Source: Anaerolineaceae bacterium
Lineage (GTDB): Bacteria; Chloroflexota; Anaerolineae; Aggregatilineales; Phototrophicaceae
Reading direction: 5' to 3'
DNA length: 64,000 nt
NCBI GenBank assembly: GCA_020634135.1
Contig: JACKCG010000004.1
Span: 248,001 to 312,000, forward strand
Under the pieces are notes generated by a model. That model ran no database searches and was not told the DNA's origin. It saw nothing but the letters and a program-made list of their open reading frames with translations. The position numbers were made by a program, and so were the translations under genes. This document shows, piece by piece, positions 1 through 8,641 of the stretch (the first letter of the stretch is position 1; every line of letters starts with the position of its first letter).

Positions 1-782
1 AAAATCGTTGTTTCTACCGGTACGCTATTGGGATCGCCTGTGATCTCTAAGTAGCGCCCGGATACCCATCCGGTCTTTTCGCCAATCGTGATCTTGAACC
101 AGGTGTACGTGCCTTCATCGCTATTGCGGGCTAACGGGGCATAGGCCGTGCCGGGACGCGCCACGCCGATGAGTGATGCGCCCAGGTACGGGCCGGTGCG
201 CAGTGACAGTCCTTTGACATTGACGACCTGCACTGTGAGTGGTGGCACAGCGGTAGAAAGTGGTGTGGCGGTGACGCCAGGTATGGGGGTTGTGCCTCCC
301 GTACCCTGCAAAAACCACTGGAACTGGAGAATCGCCTGGTCAATTCCCTCGAAATATTCTACGGTGAGGGTGTGGCTGCCCGCCGTCATCACCCGCGTGA
401 AGGTATCGGTAGTCAGTGCCCGCCCAACGAACTGATCCCAGACGGTCACACCATCAATCAGTACGCGCACGCCGTCATCCGAGGCGACGACAAACTCATA
501 CGTGCCATCTACAAAGGTCTGAACCGAGGTGAAACGCGCCGAGAAATTATCAGTCAGCGCCAGGACGGGGACACCATTGACAATCGGCTGGCCGGCACCC
601 CAATTAAAGTTAAGACCGTTGATCCCGGATACCGAGGTCGGTGTGCCGGTCAGATTAGGGGTATCGTAAAATGTAGCCGACCAATTGATGCCGTATTCGG
701 CCTCAACCCCCATACCGGGAAGCAGCACTAACGCCAATAAAAGGCCTGCCAGCACCATCCATATCTGTGTATTGCGTCGCAT
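1..782 (-). CDS. Secreted PA14/SH3 domain protein (3' end outside window)
   Basis: The frame is open from an ATG at 782 to the window edge, so about 260 N-terminal residues are seen and the C-terminus is missing. Residues 1-28 are a signal peptide (MRRNTQIW start, then a Leu/Ala/Val-rich stretch). Residues about 30-165 resemble a PA14 domain: they include a DDGVRVLIDGV-type strand followed by a W-x-x-F and a GSHTLTVEYFEG segment, typical of a sugar-binding beta barrel. A Thr/Pro linker leads to an SH3b domain from about residue 185 (GLSLRTGPYLG, then GWVSGRYLEI). Such proteins usually bind cell-wall or extracellular glycans; the partner is not evident. It is divergent from the DUF4342 gene at 1037. 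The domain calls are from pattern recognition only. Confidence 0.75.
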   Translation of the reverse strand, partial: MRRNTQIWMVLAGLLLALVLLPGMGVEAEYGINWSATFYDTPNLTGTPTSVSGINGLNFNWGAGQPIVNGVPVLALTDNFSARFTSVQTFVDGTYEFVVASDDGVRVLIDGVTVWDQFVGRALTTDTFTRVMTAGSHTLTVEYFEGIDQAILQFQWFLQGTGGTTPIPGVTATPLSTAVPPLTVQVVNVKGLSLRTGPYLGASLIGVARPGTAYAPLARNSDEGTYTWFKITIGEKTGWVSGRYLEITGDPNSVPVETTI

Positions 783-1036
783 GATCCCTTCCCCGCTGCT
801 CAAGTTGAGTTTCGACTATGTAATTTCTCTTTGCGATTTTTAACCCTATTATAGACGGTCTGGGGCGATTCCGGTACAGGACATTGGTAGAGCGCCGGAT
901 GAACACGTATAAGCATGATAAATTGCCGGGAAATTCGTGCAACTTTGCGCTGCACAACCACGTATAAGGTGGTGTACGGTAAAGATATTGGATGCCTTAA
1001 CCGGCAGCAAACAAACAGACAATAGGAGACCGAACA

Positions 1037-1339
1037 ATGGCAGAAGAGAAACCCACCCTCAGCGAAGAAACTACCGAAAAGAAAACCATCAGCGAAGAAC
1101 TGGAAGTCGCCGGGAATCAATTGGTAGACCGTGTGCAGGAAATGGTCAAGCAGGGTAACGTGCGCCGCATCATCATCAAGAACCCGGATGATGGTATTTT
1201 GCTGGAAATGTCCCTGACAGTGGGCGCGGTGGCCGGCGGTGTGCTGGCGCTGGGTGCGCCCTGGCTGGCGGCGTTGGGCGCGATAGCCGCGCTGATCGCC
1301 CGCGTGAAGATCGAAATTGTGCGCGAAGAAGAGGAATAA
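1037..1339 (+). CDS. DUF4342 domain-containing small protein
   Basis: This 100-residue protein has an acidic, charged N-terminus (about residues 1-25) and then the DUF4342 pattern: LVDRVQEMVKQGNVRRIIIKN, a short turn, LEMSLTVGAV, a hydrophobic Gly/Ala/Leu stretch (about 70-90) and a basic-acidic end. The family is widespread in Firmicutes and Chloroflexota and its function is unknown. The hydrophobic segment could associate with a membrane. An AGGAG-like site lies about 10 bases before the ATG, and a strong stem-loop terminator follows, so it is probably a single-gene transcript. Confidence 0.85.
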   Translation: MAEEKPTLSEETTEKKTISEELEVAGNQLVDRVQEMVKQGNVRRIIIKNPDDGILLEMSLTVGAVAGGVLALGAPWLAALGAIAALIARVKIEIVREEEE

Positions 1340-1372
1340 CGCTCGTTTCGGCTTTGTGAGCAGCCATCATGA

Positions 1373-1410
1373 GGGGGCGCGGTGAATTCGTTCGCTGCGC
1401 CCCCTTTTTT
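1373..1410 (+). terminator. Rho-independent terminator after the DUF4342 gene
   Basis: Perfect 8-bp stem GGGGGCGC (1373-1380) and GCGCCCCC (1397-1404), 16-base loop, then six T. The T-run is only on the + side, so it serves the DUF4342 gene rather than the convergent transketolase. Confidence 0.85.
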
Positions 1411-1418
1411 GCAGGTCA

Positions 1419-3410
1419 TTACTTTTTCAGCAGGTCATGCGCTGCCTGTACCACCGCACCGGGCGTCAGGCCAAACTGCTCGTAGATCGTCTCGTAAGGG
1501 GCACTGGCGCCAAAACGGTTGATGCCGATGATGATGCCCTGCCGTCCCACGTAGCGATCCCATCCGAGTGTCACCCCGGCCTCAATGCTCACACGGGCCG
1601 TCACGCCTGACGGCAGCACGCGCTCCTGGTAAGCGGCGTCCTGCGCCTCGAATAATTCCCAAGAGGGCAGTGAAACCACCCGCGCCCGAACACCTTCGTG
1701 GGTCAGGGTCTGGTAGGCTTCCAGGGCGATATGCACCTCACTCCCTCTGCTGATGAGAATCACATCAGGCACACTGTCATCGCCTGCCAATACATAGCCT
1801 CCCCGCGCTACGCCTGTGCGGATGTGGTCACCGGCCAGCACCGGCACATCCTGGCGCGTGAAGATCAGCACCACCGGCCCGGAGAGGGTCATCGCGGTAT
1901 GCCAGGCCGCCGCTGTCTCGTTGGCGTCCGCAGGGCGAATCACGGTCAGATTGGGGATAGTACTTAACGCGGCGACATGCTCAACCGGCTGGTGAGTTGG
2001 ACCATCTTCACCCAGGCCGATGCTGTCATGGGTGAAAACGTATACGGCGGGCAGGTTCATCAATGCGCCCAGGCGGATTGCTCCACGCATGTAATCGCTA
2101 AAGGTGAGGAAAGTCGCTGAGTAGGGTTTGATGATCCCGCCATGCAGCGCCAGCCCGTTGACAATCGCGCCCATGCCATGTTCACGCACGCCGAAGCGCA
2201 CATTACGCGCCGCTGGCCTTCCCTGCCAGGTGTTTTCCGACTCTTTGAGCAGGGTCTTGGTACTGCCAGCGAGATCAGCGTCGCCGCCAATCATGGTCGG
2301 GATATGTTGGGCGATGGCATTCAGCACCATGCCCGAAGCGCTGCGGGTCGCCACCGGCTTGTCGGGGAAGGTTGGGATAGTGGTGTCCCACCCGGCGGGA
2401 AGCTGACCGCTCTGTGCCTGCTCCCACTCAGCGGCCAAATCCGGGTAAGCCGCCTGCCATGCCTGAAAACGCGCCTGCCATTCAGCTTCGTAACCCGCGC
2501 CGCGTTCGACAGCTTCACGGTAATGCCGGAGCGCCTCATCGGGGATATAGAAGGGTTTATCCTGCGGCCAACCGTAGAATTCTTTCGTCAGCCGGACTTC
2601 TTCCGCGCCGAGCGGGCTGCCATGCGCACTGCTCGTCCCCTGTTTGTGCGGGCTGCCATAACCGATTACCGTGTGTACCGCGATCAGCGTGGGTTTGTCG
2701 TGTACGTTTTTTGCCACCTGAATCGCACGGGCGATGGCCTCAATATCGTTACCATCGGCCACTTTGAGGATGTGCCAGTTATATGCCTGGAAACGCAGCG
2801 CCACATCCTCGGTAAACGTCATGGCGGTTTCACCGTCAAGCGTGATGTGATTATCATCATAGAGGAAAATCAGTTTGCCCAGCCCCCATGTCCCCGCCAG
2901 GGAACAGGCTTCAGACGCGACTCCTTCCATCAGGTCGCCATCGCTCACCAGGGCGTATGTGTAATGGTCAACGATCTCGTGACCGGGGCGGTTGAAGTAT
3001 GCCGCCAGGTAGGCTTCTGCCAGAGCAAAGCCAACCGCGCTGGCCGCGCCCTGTCCCAATGGGCCGGTGGTGATTTCCACGCCCGGCGCTTCGTGGACTT
3101 CCGGGTGGCCTGGCGTTTTGCTGCCCCACTGCCGGAAGTTCTTCAGTTCATCCAGAGAGAGATCGTAGCCCGTCAGGTGCAGGAGAGCATAGAGCAGCAT
3201 CGAGCCGTGCCCGGCGCTCAGGATAAAACGATCCCGATTCGCCCACTGAGGATTATGGGGATTGTGGCGCAAGAACTGTGTCCACAGCGTATACGCCATT
3301 GGTGCTGCGCCCATCGGCAGACCAGGATGCCCGCTGTTGGCCTTCTGGATAGCGTCCATCGCCAGAGTACGAATCGTGTTAATTGCCAGATTGTGCAGGT
3401 CGTTGTTCAA
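1419..3410 (-). CDS. tkt: Transketolase
   Basis: The 663-residue protein has the usual length of bacterial transketolase (EC 2.2.1.1), the thiamine-diphosphate enzyme of the non-oxidative pentose phosphate pathway that moves two-carbon units between sugar phosphates. Visible motifs are the N-terminal ANSGHPGLPMG and HGSMLLYALLHL, the GPLGQG turn, the ThDP/Mg motif with GDGDLMEGV (read here as SDGDLMEGVASE), and the pyrimidine domain VFTHDSIGLGEDGPTHQPVE. The start is a TTG at 3410: GAGGAGG lies about 7 bases upstream and MNNDLHNLAINTIR aligns with the family N-terminus. It is a single gene and converges on the DUF4342 gene. Confidence 0.96.
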   Translation of the reverse strand: MNNDLHNLAINTIRTLAMDAIQKANSGHPGLPMGAAPMAYTLWTQFLRHNPHNPQWANRDRFILSAGHGSMLLYALLHLTGYDLSLDELKNFRQWGSKTPGHPEVHEAPGVEITTGPLGQGAASAVGFALAEAYLAAYFNRPGHEIVDHYTYALVSDGDLMEGVASEACSLAGTWGLGKLIFLYDDNHITLDGETAMTFTEDVALRFQAYNWHILKVADGNDIEAIARAIQVAKNVHDKPTLIAVHTVIGYGSPHKQGTSSAHGSPLGAEEVRLTKEFYGWPQDKPFYIPDEALRHYREAVERGAGYEAEWQARFQAWQAAYPDLAAEWEQAQSGQLPAGWDTTIPTFPDKPVATRSASGMVLNAIAQHIPTMIGGDADLAGSTKTLLKESENTWQGRPAARNVRFGVREHGMGAIVNGLALHGGIIKPYSATFLTFSDYMRGAIRLGALMNLPAVYVFTHDSIGLGEDGPTHQPVEHVAALSTIPNLTVIRPADANETAAAWHTAMTLSGPVVLIFTRQDVPVLAGDHIRTGVARGGYVLAGDDSVPDVILISRGSEVHIALEAYQTLTHEGVRARVVSLPSWELFEAQDAAYQERVLPSGVTARVSIEAGVTLGWDRYVGRQGIIIGINRFGASAPYETIYEQFGLTPGAVVQAAHDLLKK

Positions 3411-3817
3411 GTGTTCGCCTCCTCGAATAGTGCGGTCAGGATCGTGCCTGGGTATCGGTGATGAAAACGCCGGATGCTACGGGATGAAAAGTATGAATTT
3501 GCCGATTATAACACGCGGTATCCGGCTGCTGATATACCAATCAACTATACAGATCGTCGTATCAGTGAAACCATGCCCGTGACAGCACGTAGCGGCTTGT
3601 GACTATTGGGGCAGTTTCTCAGGTAAGCTATGTTGGGGTTTTGTTGCTCAGGAAGGCAGGTGTGCCGCATATTATCGCCAAAAGACAGTGTTCAGGCCAG
3701 GCAAACAGGGGAGGCGGCGGGGTGTTTTTGCAACAAAACGGAGTTGTGCTGCGATTGCCGCGATTGCAGTAATCCTCCCGTGAGCGGGGGTGTTGCTGTG
3801 CTGCAAAAGCGTTAGGA

Positions 3818-4310
3818 GCAGTGCTGAGTGCTGAGTCTTGAGTACTGAGGCGAAAGGCAAAAGCGGAGAAAAGTTGAAAGTGCCAAGTGGAAAGTAAAAG
3901 CAGTGCTGAGTGCTGAGGCGAAAGGCAAAAGCAGGGAAAAGTTGAAAGTGCCGAGTGAAAAGTAAAAGCAGTGCCGGGGCGTGCGGTAAAGTGGCGAAGT
4001 TGAAAGTGCTGAGTGAAAAGTAAAAGCAGTGCTGAGTCTTGAGTGCTGAGGCGAAAGGCAGTGCAGAGTCCTAGGGAAAATCTTTTCATTGCGAGGCGAC
4101 CACCGATGATTAATCTACAGGATTACGATAGCACAAAACGGGGCGGCGGGGGTGAATCTTTGTTCAAACATTTGTTCAGGGTTGGAAAGAAAGGCAGTGC
4201 TGAGGCGTGCGGTAAAGCGGCGAAGTTGAAAGTGCCGCGTGGAAAGTAAAAGCAGTGCTGAGGCGTGCGGTAAAGCACGAAGTTGAAAGGGACGGGTGAA
4301 AAGGGAAAAG
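3818..4310. repeat. Degenerate direct-repeat field (about six copies)
   Basis: Between transketolase and PadR, a unit of 55-80 bp recurs with drift. Each copy begins GCAGTGCTGAG and runs through GGCGAAAGGC or GCGTGCGGTAAAG to GAAGTTGAAAGTGC and GGAAAGTAAAA. Copies start near 3818, 3900, 3968, 4026, 4194 and 4252; 4081-4193 is unrelated. Short TGAGTGC heptamers repeat inside the unit. Translated shadows are low-complexity Ser/Thr/Gln strings, so this is non-coding. The rest of 3411-4403 shows no gene. Confidence 0.85.
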
Positions 4311-4337
4311 GACGTGCGCCCGGTACGCGCGGCCTGC

Positions 4338-4367
4338 TTGACAGCGCCTTCCAGGACTCGCTATGCT
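4338..4367 (+). promoter_or_regulatory. Putative sigma-70 type promoter for the PadR gene
   Basis: TTGACA at 4338-4343 and TATGCT at 4362-4367 with an 18-bp spacer, 36 bases before the chosen ATG. Sequence match only. Confidence 0.5.
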
Positions 4368-4403
4368 TATGCAATCAACTATTCTAGCCCTGGAATACTC
4401 ACT

Positions 4404-5096
4404 ATGATGATGACCGATGCCGAACTATCCATTTTGAGCCTGGTCGCGGAAGGCCCACGCTATGGCTACGAGTTACAGCAGATTATTGACGAACGCGGCC
4501 TGCGTGAGTGGCTGACTATTGGTTTTTCTTCGATTTATTACATCCTCAACAAACTGGAACAGCAGAGTCTCCTGACTGGCACGCTCTACCCGGAGGGGCG
4601 CGGCCCGGCGCGTAAAGTCTACGAGATTACTGAAGCGGGGCGTGGTATCCTGCAAACGGCGATTGCTGAGCTACTCCGTGAACCGCGTTCACTGGGTTCG
4701 GGTTTCGAGTTGGGACTGGCGAATCTGGCGGCGCTCAAACCCGCCCATGTCTATCGGGTGCTGCGGCATCACCAGGCTGACCTCAAGATACGCCTGGATG
4801 CCATCAAACTTGCCTGGCAGCGCCATCAGGACGAGAATCACAGTGGCGACCATATCCACGCCCTTTACACGCATAGCATTGCCATGATGCAGGCGGAACT
4901 CGAATGGATGAACGGGTTTTTGAACGATTGGAAGGAACGGTATCCCGGCGTAGAGCAGCGCAGCGAACCGGATACGGGGCCGCTCACCGACCCGAATCGC
5001 GCCGTCACCCAGGCCAACCGCCAGACGGTATCAACCGACCCGGCCAAGATGATCCAGCGCCTGAAACGGATTCCGCCGAAGCCACCGGAGGGATAA
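4404..5096 (+). CDS. PadR family transcriptional regulator
   Basis: The first 80 residues form the PadR winged helix: MTDAELSILSLVAEGPRYGYEL, then a helix, SSIYYILNKLEQQSLL and a wing with YEITEAGRG. The second half (about 85-190) is the alpha-helical C-terminal dimerisation region, followed by a polar tail. PadR proteins repress genes for stress, phenolics or transporters by binding DNA as dimers; the ligand is unknown. The open frame extends upstream to 4296, but the added residues do not look like PadR and overlap the repeat field, so the ATG cluster at 4404 is preferred. Its 3' end overlaps the convergent glycosyltransferase by 92 bp. Confidence 0.88.
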   Translation: MMMTDAELSILSLVAEGPRYGYELQQIIDERGLREWLTIGFSSIYYILNKLEQQSLLTGTLYPEGRGPARKVYEITEAGRGILQTAIAELLREPRSLGSGFELGLANLAALKPAHVYRVLRHHQADLKIRLDAIKLAWQRHQDENHSGDHIHALYTHSIAMMQAELEWMNGFLNDWKERYPGVEQRSEPDTGPLTDPNRAVTQANRQTVSTDPAKMIQRLKRIPPKPPEG

Positions 5097-6645
5097 GGAC
5101 ATAAACGGTATAGCCCGCGATCCGTGTATCAACACGGACTTCAAACCCCGCCGTCCGCAGCGCCGCCAGCCAGGGTGTGACGGGGGCGTCAGCCGGGGTG
5201 GGGAAGTAACGCGGCTCGCGTTCGGGAAGGTTGCGCGCATCGTGTACAAGTGCTTCCGGTGTCGGGTAGTACACACGGCGTTTGTTTGACCACGCGCCCA
5301 TGTAGTAGCCTAATTCCCACCCTAACCAGTGGTCATAAATGACCGTCGCCAGCGGTTTGGCATTCAGGTATTCCGCCAGCACGTCAATCCCGGCGTGTGC
5401 GCCACGATCCCCGCCCACCGGCACGCGCCCCTCGCTGGCATCCCAGGCGGGAACCAGCAGAAAAGCGAGCAGCGGCAGACCAAATACGATAAACTGTCTC
5501 GTAGCAGCCGAGGGCCTAATTCCCCCCGCTACGCTCAAGAAAAGTCCAGGTAGTGCATTGACAAACCATGCTAACCCCCGCGCCATGAGCAGCAGGATGG
5601 GCGGCAGCAGCGGCAGCAGGTAGCGATCATGCTGGCTGAAGGCGACCAGCCAGTGCAACAGCCCATAGGCGAGAATGTACAACAGGAGAATGGCGTCGGT
5701 GTGGGTGTGCAAGGCAGAACGATCTGTAGGTGAACGCGCCGGGCCAACCGTGTCTTCAGAACTTCCGCGCCGGAACTCGCTGATAATGCGCCACAGCGCT
5801 ACCCCCAACCCCAACGCCGCCAGCAGCGCTGTGACGGGCGGCGTCCCGGCCAACACGGCGGAATATCCCAACCATACCCCCAACCGGGGGAGCAATTCAT
5901 CCAAATGTGCCAACCGACCAGGGTCATTGTTGGCGGCAGCCAGCTCCCACAGGCTCGTCTCCTGCCCGCGCCCGGCATCCCAGGCAAACAGCAACCCTAA
6001 CCCAACGAGCAACGGAATGGCGAAACGCAGCCATCTGACGGCGTGCCGCATGGATGGCCTGCTCACCAACACCAGGAGCACCAGCGGGATGTAGAGCAGG
6101 GCTTGCTGCTTGCAACCGAAGCCCAACGCTAACCATACAGCACCCCAACCCCACCGCTCAGCAGCACCCTGCCACAGCGCCAGCGTAATCACCAGCAGCA
6201 TGAGGCCGTCAGTGAAGGCCGTCGCGCTGAAGGCGATGGCATACGGGGAGAGCGCCGTCAACAGCAGGGCGCCCAGCGGCAGGAAATCCCCCGCGCCAGG
6301 ATACAGCCGTCGCGCCGCCGCATACATGACAGCGGCAAGGATAATGCTGGCGAACGTGCCGGGCAACCGGGCGGCAAACTCCCCCCGGTGGACATCCAGC
6401 GTCAGGACACCGTCCGGAAGAGTCGTCACGCCGGTGAACATCATCGAGAGAGCACCCGCATAGATTGTCAGTGGGGGCTTATCGAGCGGGCCGCGCAGCA
6501 TCCAATCGCCGTTCACCGCTGCCTGACGGGCGAAGGTTGCAAACAGCGCCTCGTCGGGGTGGAAGCGTGTATCCACCCCCAGGGCGTGCAGGCGCAGTAC
6601 GGTTGCTAACACCAGGATGAGGAGTGGGAGGCCAAGTCGTCGCAT
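5005..6645 (-). CDS. GT39/ArnT-type membrane glycosyltransferase
   Basis: A 546-residue, very hydrophobic protein with about 11-13 predicted membrane segments. The first external loop carries RFHPDEALFATFARQ and then DKPPLTIYAG, the acidic and DKPP motifs typical of lipid-phosphosugar-dependent glycosyltransferases (GT39/GT83, ArnT and PMT-like). These enzymes move a sugar from a polyprenyl-phosphate carrier to protein, lipid A or another acceptor at the outer membrane face. The acceptor cannot be told here. The C-terminal 30 residues are polar and are encoded antisense to the end of the PadR gene, so the true stop may reflect 3' drift. Confidence 0.85.
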   Translation of the reverse strand: MRRLGLPLLILVLATVLRLHALGVDTRFHPDEALFATFARQAAVNGDWMLRGPLDKPPLTIYAGALSMMFTGVTTLPDGVLTLDVHRGEFAARLPGTFASIILAAVMYAAARRLYPGAGDFLPLGALLLTALSPYAIAFSATAFTDGLMLLVITLALWQGAAERWGWGAVWLALGFGCKQQALLYIPLVLLVLVSRPSMRHAVRWLRFAIPLLVGLGLLFAWDAGRGQETSLWELAAANNDPGRLAHLDELLPRLGVWLGYSAVLAGTPPVTALLAALGLGVALWRIISEFRRGSSEDTVGPARSPTDRSALHTHTDAILLLYILAYGLLHWLVAFSQHDRYLLPLLPPILLLMARGLAWFVNALPGLFLSVAGGIRPSAATRQFIVFGLPLLAFLLVPAWDASEGRVPVGGDRGAHAGIDVLAEYLNAKPLATVIYDHWLGWELGYYMGAWSNKRRVYYPTPEALVHDARNLPEREPRYFPTPADAPVTPWLAALRTAGFEVRVDTRIAGYTVYVLIPPVASAESVSGAGSSWPGRLIPSGGWPG

Positions 6646-6713
6646 AAGGAAACGATTTTACCTCATCCTGGTTGAATCTGTGGTTTCGGTTCCGCCTGGC
6701 AAGGATACCCGAG

Positions 6714-8471
6714 CTATTCCACGCGGAAAGTGCAGGTGCGCGCCCCGTGAATCCAGTCGGTGTCGTAGGTGTATGTCCCCGGTGAGAGCGTCACATAACC
6801 AGTGGTCACAGCGCCATAGGCTGTGCCCTGATCCGGGGTGGTGCAGTCACGCTGCGGCCTGATGCTCACGCCCGGCCCAGCGCCTGACCAGGTCGCGTAA
6901 CTATCGCCAACGGCGGCAAAGGCCTCCTCGCACGAGTCATAGCCACCGACGCCGTGATAGAACGTAATCTGTCCGGCAGCCACCGCTCCGGTATTGCCTG
7001 AACCAGGACTGCCTAAATCGCATCCCCAGGGGTGGAAGATGACGCTGTGCGGCAGATTCGATGAGCCGGGCGGTGATGTTGGTGGCGGTTCGGGCGTGGG
7101 CGGTATCGCTGTGATAACCGGCAGCGTGTCGCAAGCCCCGGTAGGGCTGACGACATCCGAACGCACCCATTGGCTATCGGCAAGCTGCCACCATGTCTGG
7201 CCGTCCACACCGATGGCCTGTCCGACTGGCTGGACGCTCTGTCCCGCCGCCAGAGTCGCCACCCGCGCGTAGACTGTCCCCGGCCCGCTGCGAAGATTCA
7301 CTGCGCCGCCCGCCGTGATGGTGCATATGCCCGCCGGGTTCTGGTCAGGCTCCGGCGTGACTGCAAAGTCGCAGGTGTGTTCGCCTGTTTCGTTGGTTGT
7401 CCGCAGGCTGTACGCCCCGCTGGATACCTGCCACCAGGCATAGACTTCGACCACAAAGGTATCTTCGACCTGAGTCACCGGCGCGAAATAGGTCGGCAGC
7501 TGGGTGTCGCCCATGTAAATCGGGTAAGCCTGGCCGAGCAGCGCCTGCGCTTCTTCCAGCGTGGCCGCTGTGTAGACCGCCTGCACCAGTTTGACCCATT
7601 CACCGGGTTTGGCCGCTGCCAGCTCCCCCGACTCACAGCCGGATACGCCCATTTCGGTATAGGTGAAATCCGGGACGAGCGGCACATTCTCTGGCAGGGC
7701 ATAGACAATCCCGCCCAGGTGGCTTACCTCATCGGCTGTGAAGGCCTCCATCGCGCTCGGTGGCCCGGCGGCGTGCATGTCCGCGTCCACCGGAATCGTG
7801 ATCTTTACCCCTGCCGGCACAGTCTGCGCTACTTCAAAGGCTGTCACCCGCGCCTGACCTTCCAGCAGGAAGAGCGACATGCCATTTTCAGCATTGGATT
7901 GTAGAAACGCCGTCGAGCCAAGTTCAACGCTGACATCATTGATGGTGAGTTCAACCGGGCCGCCCTCGCCGGGCGTCTGGATCAGAATACCGCTTTCCGG
8001 CACTTCGTCACAGGCTCGTCCACCCATACCGCTGGCAAAATAGAACGCCTGCATCGGCACCGCGTTGTCCTCCGCTTCAGCAGATTGCAGCGTGACATCG
8101 CCGAACAGCAACACGGTGACATTCTGCCCTGGCAGGGTATCCGGCAGGTTCGCCTGTAACTTCATCAACGCTACGCCCCAGGTGGCTTCAACTTCGTCGA
8201 GCGGTTGCAGGTGCAGCGTCCGAATCGCGCTGACGGCTGTGATGTCGCCGGGCGTATCGAACTGGAAATCCGTTACGTCGGGCTGGGCTTCGGCCACCAG
8301 CATCCGGTGTCCGTAGCAGGCCTGGTTCCGTGCCGCGCCCTGGCAGAGTGTATCCAGGGCTTGCAGCGCCGTTTCAACAATTGCCGGGCAGCTCAGCGCC
8401 TCCTGGGCCGTGACCAACCCGACACAGAAAACGATCCCCCAAATCATCAGTACAATTAGTCGCAATCGCAT
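6714..8471 (-). CDS. Secreted protein with FecR-like and SH3b domains
   Basis: A 585-residue exported protein. Residues 1-22 are a signal peptide (MRLRLIVLMIWGIVF, then TAQ-A). Residues about 30-250 hold a Cys-containing N-terminal region and a FecR-like segment (LFLLEGQARVTA, then VPAGVKITIPVD). An SH3b domain with NLRSGPGTVYARV and TWWQLADSQWV spans about 385-450. A Pro/Thr linker (about 455-475) leads to a C-terminal beta-rich domain with several Cys. It is probably extracellular or wall-bound. It lies downstream of another exported protein gene on the same strand, separated by a terminator. The ligand is unknown. Confidence 0.75.
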   Translation of the reverse strand: MRLRLIVLMIWGIVFCVGLVTAQEALSCPAIVETALQALDTLCQGAARNQACYGHRMLVAEAQPDVTDFQFDTPGDITAVSAIRTLHLQPLDEVEATWGVALMKLQANLPDTLPGQNVTVLLFGDVTLQSAEAEDNAVPMQAFYFASGMGGRACDEVPESGILIQTPGEGGPVELTINDVSVELGSTAFLQSNAENGMSLFLLEGQARVTAFEVAQTVPAGVKITIPVDADMHAAGPPSAMEAFTADEVSHLGGIVYALPENVPLVPDFTYTEMGVSGCESGELAAAKPGEWVKLVQAVYTAATLEEAQALLGQAYPIYMGDTQLPTYFAPVTQVEDTFVVEVYAWWQVSSGAYSLRTTNETGEHTCDFAVTPEPDQNPAGICTITAGGAVNLRSGPGTVYARVATLAAGQSVQPVGQAIGVDGQTWWQLADSQWVRSDVVSPTGACDTLPVITAIPPTPEPPPTSPPGSSNLPHSVIFHPWGCDLGSPGSGNTGAVAAGQITFYHGVGGYDSCEEAFAAVGDSYATWSGAGPGVSIRPQRDCTTPDQGTAYGAVTTGYVTLSPGTYTYDTDWIHGARTCTFRVE

Positions 8472-8590
8472 GTATTCCCCCTAAAGAACACAATCATCCT
8501 CATTGTAAGAGGGAATCGAGTGCTTTTGACCGCTATCGCTCCCAGAGTCGTGATAATCATCACAAACAGACAGTGACAGCGGGGTGAATC

Positions 8591-8621
8591 AAAAGCCCCG
8601 CCATAGTGGTCAGGCAGGGCT
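8591..8621 (-). terminator. Rho-independent terminator after the DUF2330-like gene
   Basis: Read on the minus strand: AGCCCTGCC, a 10-base loop, GGCGGGGCT, then TTTTG. There is one mismatch in a 9-bp stem. It lies 20 bases past the stop at 8642. Confidence 0.7.
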
Positions 8622-8641
8622 GGTAAGTAGGTTATTGCGTT

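Noticed and set aside
2142..3461. A 439-residue plus-strand open frame across transketolase
   Set aside because: It is antisense to a clear, full-length tkt gene and has no recognisable domain; high GC makes long shadow frames common.
3628..4089. A 153-residue minus-strand frame rich in Ser/Thr/Leu
   Set aside because: It is the translation of the repeat field (LSTQDSALL-type strings), not a gene.
7170..7904. A 244-residue plus-strand frame
   Set aside because: It is antisense to the secreted SH3b protein, which has a signal peptide and domains; this frame has neither.
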